Part shown: piece by piece, positions 8,154 through 16,659 of the stretch
How positions within the stretch are numbered: the first letter of the stretch is position 1
How the letters are laid out: each line of letters opens with the position of its first letter
Source: Vulcanisaeta thermophila
Lineage (GTDB): Archaea > Thermoproteota > Thermoprotei > Thermoproteales > Thermocladiaceae
Reading direction: 5' to 3'
Length of the DNA: 64,000 nt
NCBI RefSeq assembly: GCF_001748385.1
Contig: NZ_BCLI01000004.1
Span: forward strand, 124,001 to 188,000
Program-made: the position numbers and the translations under genes
The notes under the pieces: model-generated
Database searches by the model: none
What the model was told of the DNA's origin: nothing
Seen by the model: only the letters and a program-made list of their open reading frames with translations

Positions 8154-8897
8154 GTGAGCCGTGTAAGGTTGATTGATAGGTACTCCAGGCAGGTAGCGGT
8201 TATTGGTGAGGAGGGGCAGGAGAGGCTTAGGAGGGCCAGGGTGGTCCTAGTGGGTGTGGGCGGCCTTGGTAGTTTAGTCTCCATGTACCTAGTGGGTGCT
8301 GGCGTGGGTGAGTTGACGCTGGTGGACTTCGACACTGTGAACCTCACGGACCTACATAGGCAGTTGATCTATAGGGAGGGTGATGTGGGTAAGCCCAAAG
8401 TTGATGTAGCCGTTGAGAGGTTGAGGGAGTTGAACTCAGAGGTTAAGTTGAGGAGTGTTAATGAGGTGCTTAATGAGGAAAATGCGGAAAAGATTATTGC
8501 GGATGCTGACGTGGTCGTGGATGCCCTGGATAATTGGATGAGTAGGCATGTACTAAATGAGGCTGTGGTTAAGTTGAGGAAGCCCCTGGTACACGGCGCG
8601 GTCATTGGTTGGTATGGTGAGGTGACCACGGTAATGCCCGGCAGGACACCCTGCCTCTACGAGATATTCCAATCAAGGAGCCTACCCCAGTGTGCGGGTT
8701 ACTGCCCCGTGGTGGGGCCTGTGGTGGGTCTTGTGGCTTCCGCAGAGGCCACGGAGGTCATTAAGTTAATAACGGGTATTGGTACGCCACTCTTTAATAA
8801 GTTGTTGGTGATTGATGGTAAGAATTGGGTCATTGATGAGGTGTCCCTGGTGCATGTTGAGAATTGCCCAGTTTGCTCAAGGTACCTAAGGACCTAG
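8154..8897 (+). CDS. ThiF/MoeB/HesA family adenylyltransferase
   Basis: An E1-like enzyme that adenylates the C-terminal glycine of small sulfur-carrier (ubiquitin-like) proteins, feeding molybdopterin, thiamine or tRNA thiolation. The nucleotide-binding motif GVGGLGS is near residue 34, the conserved DFDTVNLTDLHRQ segment near residue 59 and DALDNWMSR near residue 124. Zinc ligands are likely C-x3-C (CAGYC) and the C-terminal CPVC. At 247 aa it lacks a rhodanese domain. GTG 8154 is about 25 bases after the shared TATA box. A MoaD-like partner is encoded in this window at 36697. Confidence 0.9.
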   Translation: MSRVRLIDRYSRQVAVIGEEGQERLRRARVVLVGVGGLGSLVSMYLVGAGVGELTLVDFDTVNLTDLHRQLIYREGDVGKPKVDVAVERLRELNSEVKLRSVNEVLNEENAEKIIADADVVVDALDNWMSRHVLNEAVVKLRKPLVHGAVIGWYGEVTTVMPGRTPCLYEIFQSRSLPQCAGYCPVVGPVVGLVASAEATEVIKLITGIGTPLFNKLLVIDGKNWVIDEVSLVHVENCPVCSRYLRT

Positions 8898-8959
8898 TAT
8901 TATCAATGGTCAAAGAAGAAAAGCAATTTAACCGGGTATCTTCATTAGCTTGCATTACC

Positions 8960-9901
8960 ATGAGGAGGTTCCTAACACTGGCATTGGCTAAGTTGAGTAA
9001 TAGGCCGGTGGCGCTTTGCGATAGTGGTGATGTTGATGGGATCACGAGCGCCGCGTTATTCCTTAGGAAGTACCCCAGGGGTGTGGTTATTCTGGCGGCG
9101 CCCAGCGAGATTTACAGGAGTTTTTGGATTAGGAGTGTTTTTTGGAATTTCGTGGCGGACCTACCGTGCCCCGGCAAGGCCCTGATAAGGGCTGATCACC
9201 ACAGGACCAATAAGCCCTGTGCCAAGGTGGAGTTTTACGACCCAGAGGCGCCTTGCTCCGCACTCATGGCCCTCAGGGCCCTCAATCTGGAGGGTGACCC
9301 CGTGGCTAATGATTTGGTTAAGGTTGCCATTGAGACCGACACAGCGAACATAACCAGTAGGGAGGCTGAGGAGTTGGATCTCGCCGTGAGGTTCGCGTCT
9401 TACGGTGAGAAGCTGTACATAGTGAGGAACCTGGCGGTTAATGGGCTTAGGGCTTTGGGTGATGCTAAGATTAGGGAGTTGGTGGAGAGGGGCTTGAGGG
9501 CTAAGAACAGGATGCTTGAGATAGCCAGTAAGCTCCCCATTAATGACGTGGTCACGATATACAGCCCACTGAACCTCGGCATATCCTATAGGCAGTTAAC
9601 CATTGAGCTCCAGCGCAGGGGTGCCAGGATGGTCAACATACTACTGAGGCTGGGTAGGAGGACGTACAGGTACTACTGCGGTGCTGATAAGGATGGGCCC
9701 TACGACTGCACCCAGGTGGCCACTAAATTAGGCGGTGGTGGTCATAAGTACGCATCGGGCGCCCAGTACAAGGTCTCCATTTTCAACCCTGGCATGGGCC
9801 TAACACTCTTCATAAACACCCTGAAGTCGTACCTAAACACCAAGGAATTGAACGTGGTAATACTGAACTCCAATGGCTCCATAAGCACCACATTAATGTG
9901 A
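8960..9901 (+). CDS. DHH family phosphoesterase
   Basis: A 313-aa single-protein DHH-DHHA1 hydrolase, related to RecJ-like nucleases and oligonucleotide or cyclic-dinucleotide phosphodiesterases. The metal-binding motifs appear in order: CDSGDVDGITSA near residue 23, RADHHRTN near residue 77, and ETDTANITS near residue 125. The DHHA1 glycine motif GGGGHKYASG is near residue 265. ATG 8960 (MRRFLTLALAKLS) is preferred because an ATTTAA box lies about 31 bases upstream. The exact nucleic-acid or nucleotide substrate cannot be told from sequence. Confidence 0.85.
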   Translation: MRRFLTLALAKLSNRPVALCDSGDVDGITSAALFLRKYPRGVVILAAPSEIYRSFWIRSVFWNFVADLPCPGKALIRADHHRTNKPCAKVEFYDPEAPCSALMALRALNLEGDPVANDLVKVAIETDTANITSREAEELDLAVRFASYGEKLYIVRNLAVNGLRALGDAKIRELVERGLRAKNRMLEIASKLPINDVVTIYSPLNLGISYRQLTIELQRRGARMVNILLRLGRRTYRYYCGADKDGPYDCTQVATKLGGGGHKYASGAQYKVSIFNPGMGLTLFINTLKSYLNTKELNVVILNSNGSISTTLM

Positions 9902-10023
9902 GCGCAGAGGAGTAATCAGTGCTTTGGACCCTCTTCACCGTTAAGTGGCTACCATTCTCATCACAGGTAATACAGGGAGTAGCGCTTTTAAAGCATTAGC
10001 CAAAAGCCTATGGCGGGTCACCC

Positions 10024-10683
10024 TTGGGTAGGGTAGTCATTGTGGATCACCCACTGGCCCAGGCCATACTCACCACTCTCAGGGATAGGAATACCAGGCA
10101 GATTGAGTTTCGCAAGGGCTTAGTTAGGCTTGGTAGGCTCATTGGTTATGAGATTGTTAAGTCCATGGATGTGGAGACCGTGGAGGTGGAGACGCCCCTG
10201 GGTGTTAAGGCCCGTGGGGTTAGGATTAGGGATTTGGACCACGTGGTTATTGTGCAGGTGCTCAGGGCGGCCATGCCCCTGGTGGAGGGCTTGGTCAAGA
10301 TCTTCGCCAACGCCAGGATGGGCGTGGTGAGCGCAAGGAGGGTTGAGGAGACCCACAGACCTGGTTCGCTGGATTTCGACGTGGAGATAACGTATGTTAA
10401 GGTCCCTAGGATCATGGAAGATGATGTACTGATAGTGGCGGATCCCATGCTGGCCACGGGGTCCACAATAACCTCGGTACTCTCTCACGTACTTAAGTAT
10501 GGTAATCCCAAGAGGACCCTTGTGGTTAGTGTGATCTCCACTAAGTACGGTATAGATAGGGTGTTGAGTAGGTACCCCTTTGTGGAGATATACACCGTTG
10601 CCATCGACCCAGAGATTAATGAGAAGGGCTACATAATGCCAGGGCTTGGGGATGCTGGTGACCGCGCCTTCGGTGGTTCATAG
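10024..10683 (+). CDS. upp: uracil phosphoribosyltransferase
   Basis: Salvages uracil to UMP using PRPP. The PRPP-loop region [15 protein letters not shown] is near residue 138 and the uracil-binding C-terminal motif [14 protein letters not shown] near residue 205; length (219 aa) matches archaeal enzymes. The start is TTG 10024, the only initiation-type codon at the right place in frame. TTTTAAAG at 9985-9993 puts the transcription start about 10 bases upstream. Uracil salvage may link to the nucleobase permeases at 24-27 kb, but the gene stands alone and has normal host base composition. Confidence 0.93.
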   Translation: MGRVVIVDHPLAQAILTTLRDRNTRQIEFRKGLVRLGRLIGYEIVKSMDVETVEVETPLGVKARGVRIRDLDHVVIVQVLRAAMPLVEGLVKIFANARMGVVSARRVEETHRPGSLDFDVEITYVKVPRIMEDDVLIVADPMLATGSTITSVLSHVLKYGNPKRTLVVSVISTKYGIDRVLSRYPFVEIYTVAIDPEINEKGYIMPGLGDAGDRAFGGS

Positions 10684-10690
10684 CTTAAAA

Positions 10691-11347
10691 TCACGAGTAC
10701 GCCCTTATCTTCTTACGCACGTAGTCCAGGGCCTCCCTAACCAGGCCCTTCCTGGCAAGCTCGTTGAATTTCTCGTCCGAGTCCAGGTCGAAGTATAGCT
10801 TAAGCCTTACCTTAACATCACCCACACTACTCTTTATCTCGTGCTTCACCGCGTACCAAACCCTTGCCATGTTCATTAACTCGGTATCGCCCTCAATAAC
10901 CTCCCTTATCCTCTTAAGGGCCCTCCTAGCCACCACGCCACTCAACCCCTCGGTGGTCACTGCAATCCTCAACCCATTCACCTCCGTTTCGAAGGGGACC
11001 ACGACCTCAGTCTCCTCGGCGTTGGTGGCGTCATTGAAGAGCTTCCTCATTTCCCTGGCCACATTCCTAACCTTCTCATTCACCCCTGGGTCGTTAGTAG
11101 CTATGACCACTAGATCTGCCCATGCCATGTTCCTTCTCAGTAATTCATCATCCCCAGCATCACCCACAATAACCTCCACCTTACCCTCCCTGGACAACCT
11201 AATGAGCTCCTCACTAATACTAAGCCCAATCACCCTGATGTTCGCGCCAGCCTTTAGGAATTTAAGGGCCCTCCTGGTGGCCACTGCACCACCCCCAATA
11301 ATGAGCACATTCCTACCGCTAAAGTCTATGAACAGTGGAACCCTCAC
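10691..11347 (-). CDS. precorrin-2 dehydrogenase / sirohydrochlorin ferrochelatase-like (Met8/CysG N-terminal type)
   Basis: Predicted to oxidise precorrin-2 to sirohydrochlorin on the way to siroheme or heme. The NAD-binding motif NVLIIGGGAVATRRALKF starts near residue 14 and ATNDPGVNEKV lies near residue 84. The segment PFETEVNGLRIAVTTEG near residue 115 is also typical of Met8. The C-terminal 80 residues are helical. GTG 11347 begins 9 bases after the stop of the upstream hypothetical gene, so it is the last gene of the CaiB operon, an unusual companion for acyl-CoA genes. Iron insertion activity is not certain. Confidence 0.82.
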   Translation of the reverse strand: MRVPLFIDFSGRNVLIIGGGAVATRRALKFLKAGANIRVIGLSISEELIRLSREGKVEVIVGDAGDDELLRRNMAWADLVVIATNDPGVNEKVRNVAREMRKLFNDATNAEETEVVVPFETEVNGLRIAVTTEGLSGVVARRALKRIREVIEGDTELMNMARVWYAVKHEIKSSVGDVKVRLKLYFDLDSDEKFNELARKGLVREALDYVRKKIRAYS

Positions 11348-11356
11348 AGTAATTCC

Positions 11357-11896
11357 TTAATGTGCCTTATTTTTAACGCTTCCCAGGGCCCTGAGCACCA
11401 GGTCCTTAATACCCACCAACTCCTTAACCCCTAAACCGCTAACCACCATGTGGAAACCACCTGTTAATTTTCCAATCAATTCCCCACAAACCCCAGGATC
11501 CACGTGATGCATGGAGCCTGGAGTGAGGGCATTGCTAAGTTGTTCCCTGAGGAAATCCCCAGTGAATCCAAGGCTCACCTCATGATCCAACCCCAACCTG
11601 AATCCAAGGCTCACCGTAAGGTCCGGCTTTAGGGAGTTCACGAACCTCAAACATGCCCGTTTAAGGGATTCCTCATTGCAGGGCGTGGGCCTTGTGGGCA
11701 TGAAAACCCCAACACCGGCCTTACTCAGTACGACCGCTATTATGGAGTAGAACTGGGGCTTTATGCCCGGTGGCGTTAGTAGTAATACCCTACCCCTCTC
11801 ATTGTTGGTTGGTTTGAAGTACATAATGCCCTCCCCAAGGTATACCTGGTACTCCGTGTGGTTGAAGATTAGGTCCACGTTTCCCCTGGGAATCAC
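11357..11896 (-). CDS. hypothetical protein, 179 aa
   Basis: Not recognised. The start is GTG 11896. The ribosome-binding site AGGAGGTGA overlaps the stop codon of the enoyl-CoA hydratase gene upstream, about 13 bases before the start. The protein contains RVLLLTPPGIKPQFYSIIAVVLSKAGV near residues 36-62, which resembles an alpha/beta strand-loop-helix start, and later histidines (MHHVDPG). No catalytic triad could be identified. Its place between an acyl-CoA enzyme and Met8 gives no clear clue. The gene is well formed and almost certainly real. Confidence 0.7.
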   Translation of the reverse strand: MIPRGNVDLIFNHTEYQVYLGEGIMYFKPTNNERGRVLLLTPPGIKPQFYSIIAVVLSKAGVGVFMPTRPTPCNEESLKRACLRFVNSLKPDLTVSLGFRLGLDHEVSLGFTGDFLREQLSNALTPGSMHHVDPGVCGELIGKLTGGFHMVVSGLGVKELVGIKDLVLRALGSVKNKAH

Positions 11897-11909
11897 TGGT
11901 TTAATTAAC

Positions 11910-12653
11910 TCACCTCCTAAGGAACTCCCTAAGCCTAGCCTTAACCTCCTGGGTTAATGATTCCCTGGCCAGGGTTTCCAGAAGCTCATCCCACTCATCA
12001 TTGACTCGCTGGGCCACTGACCTAATCATTAACTTCTTCAATTCCAAATAAACGCCACGCGGCACCGCATTTATCTTCCTCACAATGCCCAGCGCCACCT
12101 CCATCCCCTCATTAATGTCGCCCACAACCCTATGGACCAAACCCCAGGACAGCGCATCCTCAGTGCTCAGTTTGAAGTCACGGTCTAGGAAGAATCTGCT
12201 CCTGAGGATGCCGAAGAGGTACGGTGCGAAGGCAGGGGTCACTGGGACGAGCCCATACCTAATCCCGGGCAGGGAGAACTCACTACCCTTAACGGCCACG
12301 ACCTGGTCCATGAAGTATAGGATCTCGGCTGCGAAACCATAGGCTGATCCGTTAACTAAGCCCACCACTGGCCTGTCGCAGTTGATTATGGAGAGGGCCA
12401 GGTCCTTAATCGCCCTGAAGTACTTCCTGGACTCCTCAATATCCTTGAAGCTGTATATCTCGGCTAGGTCAAGGCCCGCGGAGAACACCCCACCAACCCC
12501 CGTGATTATCAGGCCCGCGTAACCCCCGCAACCATCCCTAACGGCCTCCGTGACCCTTAAAGTCAACTCAAGACTGAAGGCATTCCTCTTCTCGGGCCTA
12601 TTCAACCTTATTATTAACACGTCATCCCTGGACTCCCTGATCACGAGGCTCAT
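11910..12653 (-). CDS. enoyl-CoA hydratase/isomerase family protein with an altered active site
   Basis: A 247-aa crotonase-fold protein. The oxyanion-hole segment GGVFSAGLDLAEIY is present near residue 54 and the first acidic position is kept in GFAAEILY. The second position, normally Glu in the hydratases, falls in FSLPGIRYGLVP where Gly replaces it. That change suggests an isomerase, decarboxylase or thioesterase-like activity rather than simple hydration. ATG 12653 overlaps the CaiB stop codon as ATGA, so the two proteins are translationally coupled and may act on the same CoA ester. Confidence 0.85.
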   Translation of the reverse strand: MSLVIRESRDDVLIIRLNRPEKRNAFSLELTLRVTEAVRDGCGGYAGLIITGVGGVFSAGLDLAEIYSFKDIEESRKYFRAIKDLALSIINCDRPVVGLVNGSAYGFAAEILYFMDQVVAVKGSEFSLPGIRYGLVPVTPAFAPYLFGILRSRFFLDRDFKLSTEDALSWGLVHRVVGDINEGMEVALGIVRKINAVPRGVYLELKKLMIRSVAQRVNDEWDELLETLARESLTQEVKARLREFLRR

Positions 12654-13858
12654 TTTAGGGCACCCACCGCGCCCATCCTCACCAACTCCTCAATTTCATC
12701 ATCTGAGTAGCCCAATTCCCTGAGGATCTCCCTAGTGTGTTCGCCGAGCATTGGTGGTGCTCTGTCACTGGTGGTGTCCATGTCCCTGGCCCTTATTGGG
12801 TTATTCATGGCTTTAATACCCCCAATGAGTGGGTGCTTGAGTTCAATTACCATGCCCCTGGCCCTCGCATGCTCGCTCTCCACGGCCTCCTTAACATTAA
12901 GCACGGGAGCCACTGGTATGCCGTGCCTCTGTAGGAGTTCCACCCAGTGGTTCATGGGCGCCGTGAGGAATGTCTTCTCCAACTCCCTCTCCAGCTCCTC
13001 CCTATTCCTAACCCTGTCGGGGTTCGTCCTGAACCTTGGGTCGTTGATTAAATCCTCCCTACCAATGGCCCTACAGAACTCCTGCCATAGCTTCTCGGTG
13101 CCCACGGCCACTATGAAGAACCTACCATCACCAGCCCTAAAGCCCTGGTACGGGGCAATGTGGGCATGGGCACTACCTAACCTCCTGGGCACCTCACCAC
13201 TGGCGAAGTAGTGCGTTGCCTGGTGGGTGAGTATTGATAGGGCCGAGTCCATGAGGGACAGGTCTATGTACGTGCCTCTGCCAGTTCTCTCCCTAACCAT
13301 CAGCGCCGAGAGGACCGCGATTACGCAGTAAAGCCCCGTGGTTATGTCCACAATGGGAACCGCGAATTTAACTGGAGACCCATTGGGCTCGCCTGTCAGG
13401 TCCATGAGCCCGCTCATGGCCAGGGCCACGAGGTCATAGCCCGGGTAGTCCCTGTAGGGTCCGTACTGACCGAAGCCCGATATGGAGCAATAGATGATCC
13501 TGGGGTTCACCTTAACTACGTCATCATAACCAATACCCAGCCTGGCCGCCGTGCCCGGCCTAAAGGCCTCTATCATTACGTCAGCGGTCCTCACAAGCCT
13601 CATCATAACCTCCCTACCCCTATCATGCCTCAGGTTAATCACGATGGACCTCTTACCCCTATTGGCGCTTGCGAAGTACGCACTGTACTTCTCCGCGTAA
13701 AATGGCGGTCCCCAATCACGTGATGAATCACCCTCAGGTGGCTCCACCTTAATAACATCGGCCCCCAGGTCAGCCAGGAGCATGGATGCGAAGGGACCAG
13801 CCATAGCAGTAGTTAACTCCAAAACTCTAATTTTAAGAAGGGGTCGATTTAAGTCCAT
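12650..13858 (-). CDS. CoA-transferase family III (CaiB/BaiF)
   Basis: Transfers CoA between carboxylic acids by a class III mechanism, as in formyl-CoA and carnitine CoA-transferases. The N-terminal signature VLELTTAMAGPFASMLLADL is followed by GADVIKVEPPEGD. The conserved aspartate that forms the acyl anhydride is likely in PIVDITTGLY near residue 172. It is 402 aa from ATG 13858, which is 27 bases after a CTTTATAAATA box; the upstream in-frame ATG 13879 would overlap that box. It heads an operon with a crotonase, a hypothetical protein and Met8. The AT-rich island begins just upstream. Confidence 0.88.
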   Translation of the reverse strand: MDLNRPLLKIRVLELTTAMAGPFASMLLADLGADVIKVEPPEGDSSRDWGPPFYAEKYSAYFASANRGKRSIVINLRHDRGREVMMRLVRTADVMIEAFRPGTAARLGIGYDDVVKVNPRIIYCSISGFGQYGPYRDYPGYDLVALAMSGLMDLTGEPNGSPVKFAVPIVDITTGLYCVIAVLSALMVRERTGRGTYIDLSLMDSALSILTHQATHYFASGEVPRRLGSAHAHIAPYQGFRAGDGRFFIVAVGTEKLWQEFCRAIGREDLINDPRFRTNPDRVRNREELERELEKTFLTAPMNHWVELLQRHGIPVAPVLNVKEAVESEHARARGMVIELKHPLIGGIKAMNNPIRARDMDTTSDRAPPMLGEHTREILRELGYSDDEIEELVRMGAVGALK

Positions 13859-13936
13859 CGCTTTTGGATTATTACACATATTTATAAAGATTACCTTGTA
13901 ATATTATCTTTTTAATGCCTTTCTTTTAATACTAGA

Positions 13937-15313
13937 TTAATATTTAATTATTTGTTGAATCGTATTAGCAGTTGTTAATAACTTCTCATCATTATATAAA
14001 TCGCTCATTAATTGTATTCCCACAGGCAGCGAATTTATCTTACCAATTGGTAATGAAATAGCAGGGATTCCGATTAAGTTAGCTAATAATGTATATCGAG
14101 TTATTATTGATCTAAATTCAATTTCATGTCCCATAACTTCTACTATCTTTGGTGCCACAATTGGCACTGTGGGTGTTGCTATTATATCAACTCTCTTGAA
14201 GAGTTGGGCAATAGTACTTGCTATATATATTTTACGTCTAAGAGCATTTATATAATCTGTAGCACTAATTTTTAATCCCTGCCTAATTAATTCCGCAACA
14301 TCAGGACTATAATCATTACCTCTTAACTTAAAGAGCTCATTATGTACTGCAGCTGCCTCTGCAAGCCTTATAATCCTCTGGGTATTGTTAATGGTATCTA
14401 TATCTATGCTTATTTTCTCTATATTAAATCCCTCAGAGTTAAGTTTGCTTAGTGTATCCATGAAAACCTTATGTACAGGATTGTCCTCATCGACATGAAT
14501 GTAGCCTATGGTGACTCTTTTTGGATTAACCCCATCTTTAATTCTTAATAAATCAAATCTATACTTAATAGATTCATTGCTAATTACGGTGTAAAATACA
14601 TAAGCAATATCTAAAATATTATTACCTAATAACCCAATAGTATCTAAACTCCATGCTAATGGAAACACTCCCTCTCTGCTTATTAAATCATATGAAGGCT
14701 TATAGCCTATGACACCACAAAATGCAGCTGGTATTCTTATCGATCCTGAAGTATCTGTACCTATGGCAATTGGTACTGAATTGGTAGCCACGGCAACAGC
14801 AGAACCACCACTAGAACCCCCTGAGATATGCTCGGGATTATAAGGATTCCTAACGGGACCAAAATAAGAACTAATATTGGATACACCGGACGCGAATTCG
14901 TGTAAATTGGTCTTACCTATAATTATTGCATCTTCTGATAATAACTTATTTACTATATCCGCATTATATTTTGGAACATAATCACTAAATATTTTAGAAG
15001 CCATCGTTGTTTTAATATTTCTCGTAAATATATTATCCTTAACAGCCACAGGCACAGCAGCAAGTAAACCTACTATCTTACCTATCCTTAATTTACTCTC
15101 AATATCCTCGGCGATTCTTAAAGCCTCCTCTTCCAATACTGTGATGAAAGCATTTAATTTTATATTTTCACGTATTTTCATCAACGACTTCATGACCACA
15201 TCATATGGCGAAGAAACCCTTCTTACTACTTCATCAATGGTTAGTATTAATTTTGGTTCTGGCCTTAAATTAGGTTCTATTAATAAATCAAACATATCAT
15301 CAAATTTCATCAT
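13937..15313 (-). CDS. amidase signature family hydrolase
   Basis: A 458-aa Ser-cisSer-Lys amidase. The catalytic lysine is in VAVKDNIF near residue 90, the cis-serine in the glycine/serine box GGSSGGSAVAVA near residue 163, and the nucleophile in TDTSGSIRIP near residue 187. The family includes GatA, urea and allophanate amidohydrolases and many small-amide hydrolases. It is the last gene of the molybdenum hydroxylase operon and overlaps the 2Fe-2S subunit stop as ATGA. That context suggests a small amide product of the pathway, perhaps oxamate, as substrate (inference). The gene is AT-rich like the whole island. Confidence 0.88.
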   Translation of the reverse strand: MMKFDDMFDLLIEPNLRPEPKLILTIDEVVRRVSSPYDVVMKSLMKIRENIKLNAFITVLEEEALRIAEDIESKLRIGKIVGLLAAVPVAVKDNIFTRNIKTTMASKIFSDYVPKYNADIVNKLLSEDAIIIGKTNLHEFASGVSNISSYFGPVRNPYNPEHISGGSSGGSAVAVATNSVPIAIGTDTSGSIRIPAAFCGVIGYKPSYDLISREGVFPLAWSLDTIGLLGNNILDIAYVFYTVISNESIKYRFDLLRIKDGVNPKRVTIGYIHVDEDNPVHKVFMDTLSKLNSEGFNIEKISIDIDTINNTQRIIRLAEAAAVHNELFKLRGNDYSPDVAELIRQGLKISATDYINALRRKIYIASTIAQLFKRVDIIATPTVPIVAPKIVEVMGHEIEFRSIITRYTLLANLIGIPAISLPIGKINSLPVGIQLMSDLYNDEKLLTTANTIQQIIKY

Positions 15314-15819
15314 TTAACATCACCTACATTACCATACATAGCCTTACTAGCATCTACTATGGCATCCACTATATGTTTATAACCAGTGCACCTACAGATT
15401 AATCCATCTAACTCCTTGGCAACCTCCTCCTTAGATAATACCCTTTTATACTTATTAAGTAAATAATGACCAACTAGTACAAAAGCCGGTGTACAAAAAC
15501 CACATTGAAAAGCAAAATGTTCAATAAATTTCCTTTGTACTAAAGATAATTCCGTATCCTTACTAATTCCTTCAACTGTTATTATTTCAGCACCATCAGC
15601 CTCACTTGCAAGTATCATACATGATTTCACAGGCTTTCCGTTCATTAAAACTGTACATAATCCGCAGGATCCCTGACTACATGACTCCCTAACACTAGTT
15701 ATATGCAGTCTTTTTCTCAATACATCTAATAATGTCTCATAGGGTTTAACCCTAACTTCTCGATATATCCCATTAACTTTCAATCTAATAGTTAATTCCT
15801 CATATATTTCTTTGGTCAT
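15310..15819 (-). CDS. molybdenum hydroxylase 2Fe-2S subunit (XdhC/CoxS-like)
   Basis: The electron-transfer subunit of a three-subunit xanthine dehydrogenase-type enzyme. Two [2Fe-2S] sites are visible. The plant-ferredoxin-like cluster is CSQGSCGLC plus a downstream Cys (KSCMI). The second is CGFCTP with CRCTGY. The length, 169 aa, is normal. The start is ATG 15819, which overlaps the stop of the FAD subunit as ATGA and is preceded by GAGGTGAT; the longer in-frame start at 15855 lies inside the upstream gene. Gene order is large, FAD, 2Fe-2S, amidase. Confidence 0.92.
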   Translation of the reverse strand: MTKEIYEELTIRLKVNGIYREVRVKPYETLLDVLRKRLHITSVRESCSQGSCGLCTVLMNGKPVKSCMILASEADGAEIITVEGISKDTELSLVQRKFIEHFAFQCGFCTPAFVLVGHYLLNKYKRVLSKEEVAKELDGLICRCTGYKHIVDAIVDASKAMYGNVGDVK

Positions 15820-16655
15820 AGAATCACCTCTAACGTTCTCTTTGTTAATATCCATGCTAGATTTAATCTATATTCTTCAGAGGCCCTGACATCTGAGATT
15901 ACGTCTTTCTTAAATTCATTAAGTCTTCCCTTAACATTACGTAGAAATGCATCTTTATTGCCCTTAGAGTCAATAAAGTCATCAGTAAGATCTAATAATA
16001 TAGGTTTATTGGTTAATCCCATTATGGCTGTTTTCACTATATCTTTATTATTCTGCGAATATCTAATTGAAGCCACACTGACTATAGCCAATAAGCTATC
16101 GGCTTTGAAATCCATGAATTTTGACTTACCATCAATTTTCTTTAAACGAATCGACAAAACCAATTCATTAGGCCTTTGTGATGTTTTCATTACATCCTCA
16201 AAAAACTCAAGGCCTTTAACCACTCTTTCACCCGATTTACTACGTAAAACGACCTCCCCATTAAGAAGTAGAAATGTAGGAACAGCCGTTGCATATGGTG
16301 CGGCATTAACAATATTTCCTACCAACGTTGCTTGATTACGAAGTATATTATCACCTATATGCAGAATGGTCTCATAAAGCAATGGATACTTTTCTTTTAT
16401 CATACTATTTTCAATTAATTCCGTTAAAGTTACTTTTGCACCTATTTCTATCTCTCCGTTATCTCTATAAATAATTTTATTAAGACCAAGTTTCCTGATG
16501 CTCATTATGTAACTTGGTCTCATGAGCCCCCATTTCATCAATAATAATACCTTAGTACCTCCTGATATTACAACTATCTCGCTACCCATATCATTAAGTA
16601 TTTCCAACGCTTCATCTAGGGTCTCAGGTATTAACATCTTAAATGGAGGTAACAT
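15816..16655 (-). CDS. molybdenum hydroxylase FAD-binding subunit (CoxM-like)
   Basis: The FAD-binding middle subunit, about 279 aa, passing electrons from the 2Fe-2S subunit to an acceptor. The VAO-fold FAD motif appears as VVISGGTKVLLLMK, and a later segment, RNQATLVGNIVNAAP, matches the conserved flavin-contact region (usually ATxGGN). ATG 16655 follows AAGGGTGA with short spacing, just beyond the large-subunit stop codon, so translation is coupled. The upstream in-frame TTG at 16670 is inside the large-subunit gene. The electron acceptor cannot be told from sequence. Confidence 0.9.
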   Translation of the reverse strand: MLPPFKMLIPETLDEALEILNDMGSEIVVISGGTKVLLLMKWGLMRPSYIMSIRKLGLNKIIYRDNGEIEIGAKVTLTELIENSMIKEKYPLLYETILHIGDNILRNQATLVGNIVNAAPYATAVPTFLLLNGEVVLRSKSGERVVKGLEFFEDVMKTSQRPNELVLSIRLKKIDGKSKFMDFKADSLLAIVSVASIRYSQNNKDIVKTAIMGLTNKPILLDLTDDFIDSKGNKDAFLRNVKGRLNEFKKDVISDVRASEEYRLNLAWILTKRTLEVIL

Positions 16656-16659
16656 AGTC

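Noticed and set aside
15820-15855. Longer start for the 2Fe-2S subunit
   Set aside because: It lies inside the FAD-subunit gene; the ATGA overlap with a GAGGTGAT site at 15819 is the better start.
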